A DNA stretch of 23,351 nt from CAZOVB01 sp964583095 (GCA_964583095.1 CAZOVB010000069.1:1-23351); one strand, 5' to 3'. Counted from the first letter of the stretch, positions 13,227 to 23,100 are shown. Translations and numbers: made by a program. The notes: a model not told the origin generated them from the sequence alone.

Positions 13227-13716
13227 TCTGACAGATTTCCAGATCGAAGTCGTTGAAGAGAACATCGTCAACGCCATCGTCTCCTTTCTCACTGAGAACT
13301 ACAACTCAGTCATCGATGAGATCAACGATCTCCTGGACCCTTCCGGCACGAATCAGCTTAAGCGGATCTCCCATTTCGAGAATGATTACGTCGATCCTTC
13401 TTACGAAGAGTATTTCCCATCGTGCTGCGTCTGGATCGATGAGACCGAAGACCAGGTGAAAAGCCGCGCTGTTGATTTGAACGTATCGACTGTGCGAATA
13501 TTGATAGCAGACCAGGGGCCAGGATCCCTTGTCAGAATGTATCGGTATCAGGCTGCATTGCTTTGGCTCACGCAGCATGATAGAACCTTTGATGGAGCCG
13601 TAGGCCGACTGCGTGTGCAGAAGAGAGTCTACTACACTCCGATCTCAACGGGCGACGAAGAGGTCCGTGTGAGCGAAACTTTTCTACAGACCTTAGAGGA
13701 GGTTGAGAGACGATGA
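13216..13716 (+). CDS. putative tail terminator / completion protein
   Basis: 166 residues if begun at TTG 13216, which has GGAGG seven bases upstream; ATG 13198 in the same frame gives 172 residues but lacks a ribosome site. N-terminal helices (VVEENIVNAIVSFLTENYNS, VIDEINDLLDP) are followed by mixed strands and helices (MYRYQAALLWLTQ). Its place between the gp10-like gene and the tail tube is where siphoviruses encode the tail terminator (Ne1-like), which caps the tube and joins it to the head. I do not recognise the family by sequence. The stop overlaps the tail tube start (ATGA). Confidence 0.6.
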   Translation: MAVDLTDFQIEVVEENIVNAIVSFLTENYNSVIDEINDLLDPSGTNQLKRISHFENDYVDPSYEEYFPSCCVWIDETEDQVKSRAVDLNVSTVRILIADQGPGSLVRMYRYQAALLWLTQHDRTFDGAVGRLRVQKRVYYTPISTGDEEVRVSETFLQTLEEVERR

Positions 13717-15188
13717 GTGATCTTAGTTATGCCATGCTTTCCGGCCAGGACACGAAGCTGCAGCTGGGTATCTCCAGTACCTGGGGCACTCCTACCGGCG
13801 CTACGCTCCGGCTCCCGTACCTAAACGAGAGTTTCACCTTTGTCCCGAACTACAAGGAGCAGGAAGCCCTTGTCGGAAAGAAGACCGTTTCCGGCATGGA
13901 CATCATGTCGAAGAAGGCTTCTGGTGGATTCTCCACCTACATCGGCCCCGATGAGATCGGCGTTCTTCTGTACCTTTGCCTTGGCTCAGAAGCTACTCCG
14001 ACGACCCCAGGGGGGACCCTCCCGAGGAACCACGTATTCACCCCGCTTGCTTCCGGCCGGGACAATTACTTCCCGTCCGCAACGATTGAGATCGACCGGC
14101 TGAACGAAGCTGCCAGGTATGTGACCATGAAGGTTGCTGACTGGTCGCTCTCCGCACAGGTCGAAGACTACCTTACCCTCCAGATCAATTGGATCGGGTA
14201 CGGCGAGGATTCGGACGAGGTTGTGACTTCTGGGACATCAGCAACCGCGACAGGCACATCTGTCGTGATCGATTCGGTTGCCGCCGACAATGACTACGTT
14301 GGAAACGTCCTCGTCTCCGGCGGAGAAGCAAGGCTGATCGTTTCTTCGACTGCGGCAGACGATACCGTTGTTGTCGAGACAGCGTTCTCCTCAGCGCCAT
14401 CTGCCGCCGCGTACGAGATCTACGAGTTCTACATGACTACCGGGCTGACCCTTTCGACGAAAGAGTACTTTCAGTTTCGTCATGGCGAGCTTACGTTTGA
14501 CGATCTCCAGGGTGTTGACGGCGCAATCTCAGGAACGGGTACTGGAATCGCTACGGAGACTTTCACTGTCACGTCTGGAAAGACTACTGGCTTCGAGACT
14601 CGAGGCGTTACAACCGCCGGAAAAGACGTAGTCTTCAGTTACATTGGATCGGCGATCACAAATACAGGGACCACCCTGACGTTCACCGCTTCTGCGGCCG
14701 GCGACGGAGAAATCAACCCGATCTACGACGGCTCTGGGGACTTCAACTCTTCTGACTGGGAGATCAAAGAACGGGTTTACGAGGAAGTGACAAGCGTTAC
14801 CCTGAACGGCAACAACAGCCTCCAGGACAACAAGTTTGGAATGAACGGCTCCTACCACATGGTAGAGATCAATCCCCAGAAGCGGATGTACACCGTATCG
14901 GCGAATGCTGAGTTCACTTCCAATCTTGCCGCGCTCCGAAAGCGCCGATTCAAGAAAGGAACCACGGTCAGTATCACTCTGGAGTTTGAGACTGACGAGC
15001 TCATCGAGACCGGGTGGCCGTACTCTCTGAAATTCGAGCTCCCGACCGTATACATAACTTCGGTCCCGCCGAACATCGATGGTCCTGATGCAATCGACGT
15101 ATCGTTTGAAGGGACAGCGAGTGAGGGTACTGAAGAAGCAATCACTGCCACCGTGCGAGACGGCAGATCAACTAAGTGGAGCGCATAA
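13713..15188 (+). CDS. major tail tube protein with inserted domains
   Basis: At 491 residues this is longer than usual tube proteins (roughly 150-350). The N-terminal part (SGQDTKLQLGISSTWGTPTG) and C-terminal part (about 365-491, with KKGTTVSITLEFETDELIE and LPTVYITSVPP) look like the tube core. The middle carries two Thr/Ser/Ala-rich beta inserts: about 169-232 (TSGTSATATGTSVVIDS, AADNDYVGNVLVSGG) and 270-345 (SGTGTGIATETFTVTSG). In related phages such inserts decorate the outside of the tube. Tube proteins stack as hexamers around the tape measure. The TAA stop opens inverted-repeat copy C. Confidence 0.85.
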   Translation: MSDLSYAMLSGQDTKLQLGISSTWGTPTGATLRLPYLNESFTFVPNYKEQEALVGKKTVSGMDIMSKKASGGFSTYIGPDEIGVLLYLCLGSEATPTTPGGTLPRNHVFTPLASGRDNYFPSATIEIDRLNEAARYVTMKVADWSLSAQVEDYLTLQINWIGYGEDSDEVVTSGTSATATGTSVVIDSVAADNDYVGNVLVSGGEARLIVSSTAADDTVVVETAFSSAPSAAAYEIYEFYMTTGLTLSTKEYFQFRHGELTFDDLQGVDGAISGTGTGIATETFTVTSGKTTGFETRGVTTAGKDVVFSYIGSAITNTGTTLTFTASAAGDGEINPIYDGSGDFNSSDWEIKERVYEEVTSVTLNGNNSLQDNKFGMNGSYHMVEINPQKRMYTVSANAEFTSNLAALRKRRFKKGTTVSITLEFETDELIETGWPYSLKFELPTVYITSVPPNIDGPDAIDVSFEGTASEGTEEAITATVRDGRSTKWSA

Positions 15189-15215
15189 CCTTCGTGCACG
15201 CATGCACGAAAGTTG
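15186..15215 (+). repeat. 30-base inverted repeat, copy C
   Basis: TAACCTTCGTGCA, loop CGCA, TGCACGAAAGTTG. Same arms and same C/A mismatch at position 5 as copies A and B, with only the loop and outermost pair differing. The TAA is the tail tube stop codon. It ends immediately before AAGGAG (15216-15221), the ribosome site of the chaperone gene. Confidence 0.9.
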
Positions 15216-15226
15216 AAGGAGTATAA

Positions 15227-15688
15227 ATGAAGCTGAGCGAAGCGAAAGTGAAAGGGGCCTTCTCTGTGAAGGCGTATGTAGGCACCTTCTTTCCGGAGCG
15301 GACTCGAGATGAGTTCGCTTCTGAGGAAGGATGGGACGAATACCTCGAGAGCATAAAGCGAGACGAATGGATCGAGCTCCGTGAGCCGACCACCGAGGAG
15401 CTTGGTGAGCTCTCGAAGGCCGGGTTCATCCCTGAAGGTAGCCTGAAGGGTGTTGATTCCGACACGGTAATCAAGATTATCGAGAACGAAGGGAAGAGCT
15501 CGAAGGAGCAGACCAGGACGATGAGGAAGGTAATGCAGAACTGCATCATATCTTCCTCGTTTACTGACGATTCCGGCGAGCCGGCCAACCCGGCCGATGT
15601 CTGGAAGATTCTTGTGTCTCAGAGCACGAAGATGTACACTTCAATCATGCGGGTGTGGGTAGATTCCTTCTCCCCTTTAGCCGATTAG
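15227..15688 (+). CDS. tail assembly chaperone (G-type, zero-frame product)
   Basis: This 153-residue protein between the tail tube and tape measure genes is where siphoviruses encode the chaperone pair that coats the tape measure during tube assembly. It has AAGGAG upstream, a mixed-charge N-terminal domain (YVGTFFPERTRDEFASEEGW) and a helical second half (TMRKVMQNCIISSSFTDDSG, DVWKILVSQSTKMYTSIMRV). Translation stops at TAG 15686-15688. Nine codons' length before the downstream reading frame closes the gap, a -1 slippery heptamer at 15673-15679 allows extension into the next ORF. Confidence 0.88.
   Translation: MKLSEAKVKGAFSVKAYVGTFFPERTRDEFASEEGWDEYLESIKRDEWIELREPTTEELGELSKAGFIPEGSLKGVDSDTVIKIIENEGKSSKEQTRTMRKVMQNCIISSSFTDDSGEPANPADVWKILVSQSTKMYTSIMRVWVDSFSPLAD
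15673..15679 (+). promoter_or_regulatory. -1 programmed frameshift site CCCTTTA
   Basis: In the zero frame the heptamer reads C CCT TTA, the canonical X XXY YYZ pattern, with TAG two codons later (15686). After slippage P and A sites re-pair on CCC and TTT and the next codon is AGC at 15679. A possible stem (GAGCG 15691-15695 with CGCTC 15707-15711) lies 11 bases downstream. Confidence 0.85.
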
Positions 15689-15948
15689 ACGAGCGGGACA
15701 TCCGGGCGCTCTCGAAGGTGTACTTCGGCGGCGGCCGCGTCCCGGTCCAGTTTCAGAAGGCGAATCTGAAATGGAGAATGCTCTTTGAAGTATTCCTCGT
15801 CAGCGTGAACCGAGAGAATGGTTCATTTCACATGAGCCCACTCGAGGCGATGGTAGCCCCCGCGAAAACGATGTCGGTCTTGCGGCTCATGCAGTCGCTG
15901 TATGTGGATCATATCCACAAGAAGATCGAAGAGATAAGGAAGAAATAG
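15679..15948 (+). CDS. tail assembly chaperone T domain (frameshift extension)
   Basis: This -1 frame continues the chaperone. Joining residues 1-151 of the upstream ORF to SRLDERDIRALSKVYFGGG onward gives a fused product of about 240 residues. The frame is open from 15568 and has no convincing start with a ribosome site; a GTG at 15655 is possible but would place translation inside the upstream gene. The segment is helical and basic (ALSKVYFGGGRVPVQFQKAN; KTMSVLRLMQSLYVDHIHKK) like the T domains that bind tube subunits while the G domain binds the tape measure. The stop overlaps the tape measure GTG by one base (TAGTG). Confidence 0.85.
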   Translation, partial: SRLDERDIRALSKVYFGGGRVPVQFQKANLKWRMLFEVFLVSVNRENGSFHMSPLEAMVAPAKTMSVLRLMQSLYVDHIHKKIEEIRKK

Positions 15949-18900
15949 TGGCAGCCTACGAAGTCGTGATCGATAGCCGGAATCAGACGGACCCAGCGAT
16001 TAAGGCTGCCATTGCCAATTTCCAAAACCTCGACAAGTATATCGGGACTATTGCGAACAGGATCTCTTCGCAAACGTCCCACATGAACAAGAAGTTCAAC
16101 CAGGTAATCGCTGCACTCCAGGGCATGAAGGCTCCTGTAGCGGCTGCAGACACCAGCGTAAAGAATCTTGGAACTACAACAGAGAAAACAGGCCAGCAGA
16201 TTGGCGGTATCGTGGGTCACTTTGATGCCTTGGGGTACGCCGCATACAGGGTTGGCTCTGTTTTCGACCAATACCTCGGAAGGCAGATCAGAGACTTTGG
16301 ATCAAGTGCTATCGATGTTGCCAGGTCATTCTCTAGGTCGATGGGTGAGATCCAGACGATCATGCAGGGTGGTTTGGATGAGACCACACAGAGAGCCGGC
16401 GAGTACAAGGAAGAGTTGATCGGCCTTTCGAATGACATGGGAATAGCCTTCGAAGACATGGCCGGTGGTTTCTACGAATCGATCTCTGCCTTTGGCGAAG
16501 GCGAAGATGCGATGGAGCAGTTCGCTATCGCCGCAAAGGTTGCAAAGGCCGGTATCACCGATACTACGAACGCCGTTGACTTGCTTTCATCGGTGTCTCT
16601 TGCCTACGGCGATACCTCAACGAGCATGCTCCAGCACATATCTGATCTCTCCTTTGAGACTGTTCGGCTGACCAAAACTCACATTCCTGAACTCGCCTCT
16701 TCGATTTCGAAGGTCGCCCCGTACGCTGCGGACCTTGGCGTCGGGCTCGAGGAGATGTTCGCTGCATCCGCTACTCTAATCGGTGTTACTGGAAACACTG
16801 CCGAGACGATGACCCAACTTCGCCGTGTCATGATTTCTCTTCAGAAGCCGAACACAACTATGGTCGAACTCCTCAAGGAGCTCGGGTATGAAGGAGCGCA
16901 GGCCGGGCGAGCTATCATCGATGACAAGGGTGTTGTCGGCGCCATCCAAGCCGTGAGGGCTGCCGCGGATTCTAGCGGGATCTCTATCGAAAAGGCTGTT
17001 GGCCGCGTCCAGGGGATCATGAGTGCCCTTGCGCTTTCCGGCGATCAAGCCGGTCGTTTCAATGAGATGCTCGGCGAGATGCAAGATGTCACAGGGTCTA
17101 CCGAAGAAGCATTCGAGAAGATGACGGAGGGAATAAACGAATCCGGTCATGCCCTGGACCAGGCGGAAACAAGATTCGAGAACGCGAAGGCTGCTATCGG
17201 CGAAGATCTCATGGAGCTCAAGGCTACTCTTACAGAGTTCGCCGCTGCACTGGTCGAGTCTTATTCGGAAATGTCTGAGTTCGGCCAGGTCATGACCCTG
17301 GTCGGTGGCGGATTGGTCGCTGCTCTCGGCCCAATGACCCAGATGCTCGCGTCCGTTTCAATTCTCGCGAAGAATATGCCTGCTCTCAGTGATGCATTTA
17401 AGGGATTCGCCGCTACAATAAAGGGGATTGCCGCTGCTTCAGCCGGAATGCTCGGTGTAGTCGGGGCTGTTGGAGCTCTTGGAGTTGGTATCGGCGTTCT
17501 CGTGAACAATCGGAGGACTGCGCAGCTTCAGGAAATCAATGATCAATTCGGCGACCTTGTGGAAAACGCTGGGTATGCAGAGAAGCAGATTGAGGCTCTA
17601 CAATATAGCATCGAGCTCTTTAGTAAAGACATGGTTTCAGGATCTGGAGTCTTCAAAGACATAGGCTTGGATGAGCTCGAAGAAAAGATGCGGCATTTCG
17701 GTGAGCAGTCTCAGATATCTTACGAACACACGCTTGATATAGCCCTAGCATCCAGGCATATCTCAGATGAACTCAGGGAACAGATCAGGCTTCTCGATAA
17801 TAGACTGACGTACGAAAAGGGTATAGCCCAAGCAAGGGAACGCGAGGTTCAAGATTTTCTCCAGCTGAGCATGATGAAAACTGCAAACGAAGAAGAGCGG
17901 ATGGCGGAGACGACTCGCTATCTTGCTTCTGTCAGAGCAGCAAGAGAAGCGGAACGGCTTGCGGCAGAAGAGGAGGCCGCGGCAGCCGCCCTCGCCGAAG
18001 AAGAGAAGAAGCAAAAGATAATCGCCAATACAACTGAAATCATCGCTGCTTACGAACAGTCAATACTTGGAATCCAGCGTCTATTTGAGTGGAACATAAT
18101 CGGTCAGGGCGAGATGACGCTTCGGCAGATCGAGGCTGCTGGAAAGCTGTACGAGGATATCTTCACGCAGGAAACGTATGGAAGGCTCCCATACAGCGGC
18201 GGAACTGATAGTATCGGCGACGCTGCAATGCGGAATGCGATTCAGTCAGTTGCAGATCTCTCCAAAGAAATCGACGGTATGAACGACGAGCAGCTAAAGG
18301 ATGTCCGGGATACGCTGAAAGATGTCACCGATATATTCGTGAGAACTGATTGGGGTGATTACGCGCAGGCATTCAAGGACCAGCTGATGGATTCCTTTAA
18401 GGCTGTTGGGATGAGCATCAAAGAGATCAACGACCTGTTCAAAGAGGTTGAGAGGGACAGGGTTCAGGAGATAATGGATGGCCTGGCATCTAGCATGGAG
18501 AACATCCATTCTCGCATGAGCGTAGGTGGTTCTGGCCGATCGAGAGATACCATAACCTCAGAACTAGAAGCGTACATAAAGGCCGTGAATGATCTCCAGG
18601 CCGTCGGAACTGATGAGGCTCTCAGTAAGATAGGTCGACTCGTGCTAAAGATCGCCGACCTCGAAGAAGAACTGGAGCGTCTTGAGAAACAGGCTGCGTT
18701 TGAACGAATAATGGATTCTCTTGGGTCTTCTGAGTGGGACCAGTACAATTCTCGTCTCGATGAACTGAGAGAAGCTACAAAGGGTGTCGCGAACGAAACG
18801 CAGAAAGCCGCTCTTGAATACGAAATTCTTCTTACTCAGGTTGAGTTCGCTGCTGATGGACTCGGCCAGTTCATGTCTGTCCTTGAAGGGACCTTCGATA

Positions 18901-20192
18901 CGTTCAGGGCTTTCGATGAAGAGGGTGCAGGAGCCGGGATCTCTTCTCTCGGCGGCGTTCTTTCTGGTGCCGGAGCTATGGTAGCCATGGTCGAGCCTAT
19001 CACAGGGGCGATCGTTACCGCGATCGGTGAGGCTATGAAAATCATTGGCCGTCTGATTCAAGACAGTAGTGGATGGTGGCTTGCATCGGAAGCCAAGAAT
19101 ATAGGCGAAGAGATGTCGAATCACATCGTCGATGGTATTCTCTCGGGCGCGAGCTCCGCAGATACCGAGAAAGCGGTCAGAGACGCTGTCGCAAGAAGCA
19201 TGGCTGCTTATTTCATTGAGACTCGCGAAGTAGAAGGCGAGATAAGAAGAATGGTGAAGGACGCCTGGCGTGATGATTCCAGTTTTGATTCCGATGAAGT
19301 CTCTGAGATCACGACTTTTGCGCAGGGAGAAATTGATGCGATAACGCAGTTGCTAGAAGACGCTGGCTTGATCATCGAAGAAGCGGCGGTAGATTTTGAA
19401 GATGCCGCTACTAGCTCAATGAAGTCTGCGGCAGAAGGTATCTCAAAGAGTGGCGATATTATTGTCCAGACGTTCGAGAGCATTAATGATTCTATCATAA
19501 GTGCTGTTTCTGGAGGCAACAGTCCTAAGGATGCGATTATGGATTACGTGAAAAACGAGATCGTGAGCGCATTCCTGCTTACGCCCGAGGTAAATGCGCA
19601 GCTTCAGGCTGGCCTATCTAGGGTATTTAATCAAAACTATGATTTCCTTACTGAGGAAGCTGCTCGTGCATCAATGCCGGATTATGATGATGTTGTGGCA
19701 AGAGCCCAATCTTCTGCTCAGTATCTTCGTGGAATTGATAACAATCCGCGCTATTTGTCTGGTCTAGTTCGTACATATGAACGCTTTGGACGAGACAGAT
19801 CTGCCCGGAATGATTGGCTTGGGACGCTTCCTGATAGAGTTGGCGAAGAGCTCGGTGCCTATATGAATGCGGTGCGCAGGCTTTCAGCCTATAATGATGC
19901 GTCTGTTCTGGAAAGGAACGTCAATGAGTTCATGCCAAATCTCGATGATATCGTTTCTGATGTAGAAGATAGGGCATCATTGCTCGAAGAGCTCTTCCCA
20001 GAACTTTTCGGCGAAGGAGATGTTGTCGGCGGCGATACGAACGTGACCGCTGGTGAGACCACCGTCACCCGGGCGCCGGATCAGTACTTCACGATCAACA
20101 ACTACGGAGTCTTCGTCGATCGAGATGAATGGATCGAGGACATGAAGGAAGAGTTCGCGAAGGACAATGAGGTGGTGGTAGTCCAGCGATGA
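15948..20192 (+). CDS. tail tape measure protein
   Basis: 1414 residues, by far the longest complete gene here, starting at GTG 15948 with AAGGA upstream. About residues 100-400 match the phage tape-measure core family: GEIQTIMQGGLDETTQRAGE; AKVAKAGITDTTNAVDLLSS; ATLIGVTGNTAETMTQLRRV; and a VQGIMSALALSGDQAGRFNE segment. Hydrophobic stretches occur at about 445-520 (VGAVGALGVGIGVLV) and 1000-1036 (GGVLSGAGAMVAMVEPITGA). An Ala/Glu-rich coiled coil lies near 648-700. By the usual 0.15 nm per residue the tail would be near 210 nm. The last ~240 residues differ in base composition from the start of the gene. Confidence 0.93.
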   Translation: MAAYEVVIDSRNQTDPAIKAAIANFQNLDKYIGTIANRISSQTSHMNKKFNQVIAALQGMKAPVAAADTSVKNLGTTTEKTGQQIGGIVGHFDALGYAAYRVGSVFDQYLGRQIRDFGSSAIDVARSFSRSMGEIQTIMQGGLDETTQRAGEYKEELIGLSNDMGIAFEDMAGGFYESISAFGEGEDAMEQFAIAAKVAKAGITDTTNAVDLLSSVSLAYGDTSTSMLQHISDLSFETVRLTKTHIPELASSISKVAPYAADLGVGLEEMFAASATLIGVTGNTAETMTQLRRVMISLQKPNTTMVELLKELGYEGAQAGRAIIDDKGVVGAIQAVRAAADSSGISIEKAVGRVQGIMSALALSGDQAGRFNEMLGEMQDVTGSTEEAFEKMTEGINESGHALDQAETRFENAKAAIGEDLMELKATLTEFAAALVESYSEMSEFGQVMTLVGGGLVAALGPMTQMLASVSILAKNMPALSDAFKGFAATIKGIAAASAGMLGVVGAVGALGVGIGVLVNNRRTAQLQEINDQFGDLVENAGYAEKQIEALQYSIELFSKDMVSGSGVFKDIGLDELEEKMRHFGEQSQISYEHTLDIALASRHISDELREQIRLLDNRLTYEKGIAQAREREVQDFLQLSMMKTANEEERMAETTRYLASVRAAREAERLAAEEEAAAAALAEEEKKQKIIANTTEIIAAYEQSILGIQRLFEWNIIGQGEMTLRQIEAAGKLYEDIFTQETYGRLPYSGGTDSIGDAAMRNAIQSVADLSKEIDGMNDEQLKDVRDTLKDVTDIFVRTDWGDYAQAFKDQLMDSFKAVGMSIKEINDLFKEVERDRVQEIMDGLASSMENIHSRMSVGGSGRSRDTITSELEAYIKAVNDLQAVGTDEALSKIGRLVLKIADLEEELERLEKQAAFERIMDSLGSSEWDQYNSRLDELREATKGVANETQKAALEYEILLTQVEFAADGLGQFMSVLEGTFDTFRAFDEEGAGAGISSLGGVLSGAGAMVAMVEPITGAIVTAIGEAMKIIGRLIQDSSGWWLASEAKNIGEEMSNHIVDGILSGASSADTEKAVRDAVARSMAAYFIETREVEGEIRRMVKDAWRDDSSFDSDEVSEITTFAQGEIDAITQLLEDAGLIIEEAAVDFEDAATSSMKSAAEGISKSGDIIVQTFESINDSIISAVSGGNSPKDAIMDYVKNEIVSAFLLTPEVNAQLQAGLSRVFNQNYDFLTEEAARASMPDYDDVVARAQSSAQYLRGIDNNPRYLSGLVRTYERFGRDRSARNDWLGTLPDRVGEELGAYMNAVRRLSAYNDASVLERNVNEFMPNLDDIVSDVEDRASLLEELFPELFGEGDVVGGDTNVTAGETTVTRAPDQYFTINNYGVFVDRDEWIEDMKEEFAKDNEVVVVQR

Positions 20193-23100
20193 CATTCCTA
20201 ACGACTACGGCCGATCAGGAAGCGGCCTTCACAGATCCGGGTACAAAGGTAGCTGTCAGGGTATCAATTGCTTTCCCAAACACAGGAGCTCTTGTTGAGA
20301 TCCCGTCTGATACGGTGTTGTCTGTGTCGATCGATGACAAGCTCGAGACCGATACGGCCGGAGCCGTAGTAAGTACCGCGACAATCAAGCTCGACAACGA
20401 GCAGCTATGGTATTCTCCTCTTCGATTCGCAACCTACAGTACGATCAATCACGATTACAACGGTGCTGTCCAGGGCGATGGGCTCGGGAACCTTCGACCC
20501 GGGCGGCGGGTGAAGATTGACGTAAACCCCGATGGAACGGGATGGATCACACGCTTCGAAGGGTATGTAGACGACCGCGGATTCCAGGAGAAGATTTTCA
20601 CCGGGACCAGGAACGAAGTAACAATCCGGTGTGAAGATCTCTTCGCCCGATTAAAATACGTCGAGACAGCTCCTAACGGCGGTGACACGCGAGTTTACAC
20701 CTCAGTGAAGGTATTTGATGCCGCGGACCAATCAAACTCGCTGGTGCACCTCCTCGCTGGGTTGGCGGGGATTTCCGGCAGCTCTGTCAGTGGAGAAACC
20801 ATCTCCCATGTAATTGACTACGCTCCTCTTACGAAGTCTGTGGCAGAAGAGCTCGCGAAACTGGCCGAAGCATGGGAAGCTACGTTTACTGTGGTGAATG
20901 GCATCCTGTACTTTACTGATTCCAGGTACGCCGATGGATACGTAGAGTCAACAACTCCAGAGTTCACCTTTGACAATGATGTGTACTCCGACATCAGTGG
21001 CACAATCAATCGCGCCGAAGTGAAAAATGAAGTCGAGGCTTCCTACGATCATTACACCTTCCTGGAGAAGCAGCCGCTCTGGCAGTTCTCCGAAGGACTG
21101 AACGCAAATACCGGGAAGACCAACTACTCGATTCCGGCTGGGGATGTCGTAAAGAACATCACGAACCCCGATGTCACCTACCAGGCGAAGTACTCGATCC
21201 CGATCAACAACGAGCCCTATTCAGTTATCTACGCTCAGAACATTGATGCTTCGGCGACCGTTCTTGCCAACGCCGAGATCACCGGCGGGACAGTAACATT
21301 CGCCGAATATGACGTGTCTACTTATGGAGACAGGGCGATAATCCGTCTATCCGTTTCCGGGTCTACCGCTGTAATCAAGAAGCTGGTGATTGAGGGAGAA
21401 GGGCTTGTAAACACCAGGGTCAACCGGCACCTTGAGCGCAATACTACATCCTCGTCTGCGATCGGCGCCCGGCGGCTGAAGGTTCAGAACAAGTTCCTTA
21501 CTGAATCTGATGTTGATGGATACCCGCACTACGCATCATGGTCGAAGTGGCATCTGGACTACTACTCGGTCCCCCGGTTTAAGTTCACCGTGAAGACAGA
21601 CCGCCCGATGTTCCACGCTACTGTCGGATCTCTGGTGAGAATCCAGGAGAACCTTAATGGAACGTCGATCAACAAGCTGTGTAAGATCATCGGGATAAAG
21701 GCTTCGGTCTCCGGCGACAAGAACTCCGTTACGTTTCAGGCGAAAGAAATCATGACCGGCTGGGCAGGAACCCCATTAGCTGTCACGAATGTTGACCAGA
21801 CAACTTTCGAGGCGGCGGCATCCGGCGCGACTGCGGCGGCTCAAGCTGCTTATGGACTGAACGAGTACGGACAGATACAACTACCTGTCTCGAGCAACAA
21901 CATTCTTGAGGAGATCGAGACTGGTGCTTTGGCGGGGCTCTACTTCGATCAGAGTAGATTTGGATACTACACCGGGACTGAGTGGAACACGTTCTTCGAT
22001 TCTGCAGGCGATGCTCGGATAGGTATTGCCGGTGGGAACCGTATAGACTGGGATCAGTCAACTGGAGTATTGTCGGTTCACGGGGATATGTTTCTCTCCG
22101 GGGATTCCATCATCCGTGGGACTCTCGATGTAGGCGATACGCTCACGGTCAACGGAGACATTAACGTAACCGGCGACGGTAGTATCTATGGTACAGGATA
22201 CTCTCTGAGCGCGTCTGCGCTTACGATGACCGCTGGATCGATCAACATCGGCGCCGGGACATTTGTGGTTGACGTCGCAGGAAATCTCACCGCGACGAGC
22301 GGAACGTTCTCAGGAGACTTGTCTGGTGCCGGAGGCACATTCTCGGGGGCGCTTTCCGCGGCCACGGGAACATTCGCCGGGGATCTAAGCGCGGCCGGCG
22401 GTACTTTTTCCGGAGAGCTGACTGCCGCTACTGGATCTTTCAGCGGCGAGATTACCGCCGGATCAGGGTCGATCGGCGGCTGGTCGATTGGGGCCACGTC
22501 TCTATCTTCGGCGAATATTACCCTCGATGACGGGAACGACAGGATAACCGTTGGGGCCGGGGTAACTCTCGATGGCGCTACTGGGGAGATTACCGCAACT
22601 GCGGGTACTATTGGTGGTTGGACGCTCGGAGCTACGACGCTCTCTTCTGGGAACATTACCCTTGATGAGGGGAACGACCAAATAACCATCGGTTCTACTG
22701 TAACGCTTGACGGGGCTACTGGAGAGATTACTGCGTCAGCCGGAACGATAGGCGGCTGGCAGATAGGGACTCTCTTAAAGTCAGGGGATGACGGCACTGC
22801 TCGCGTAGAGCTTGATCCTACGAACAATCGGGTCGCGGTCTTCGATTCCGCGAATGCGAAAGTAGCGATGGGGTACCTCGGCGGACTCCCAAAGTACGGT
22901 GTTACTCCTGTTGAGAACTGGACCGCCGCGGACTACGGCTTCTGGGTCCGGGAATCAGACACGATGGTCATCGACGGAGACATAGAATATGTCTCCGGGA
23001 ATTGGCTTGTGGAATCTGATGCTTCGATCACCATCGATGATGGCGCCGCAACCCCGGAAACATTGTTGAGATTTGGAACTTACGCCGGTGCGAAGGGAGT

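Noticed and set aside
22186..22827. A 213-codon minus-strand ORF with PSSPV/VPPA-type repeats
   Set aside because: Its repeats are the complement of the Gly/Ala/Thr-rich fibre repeats on the plus strand; no start signal.
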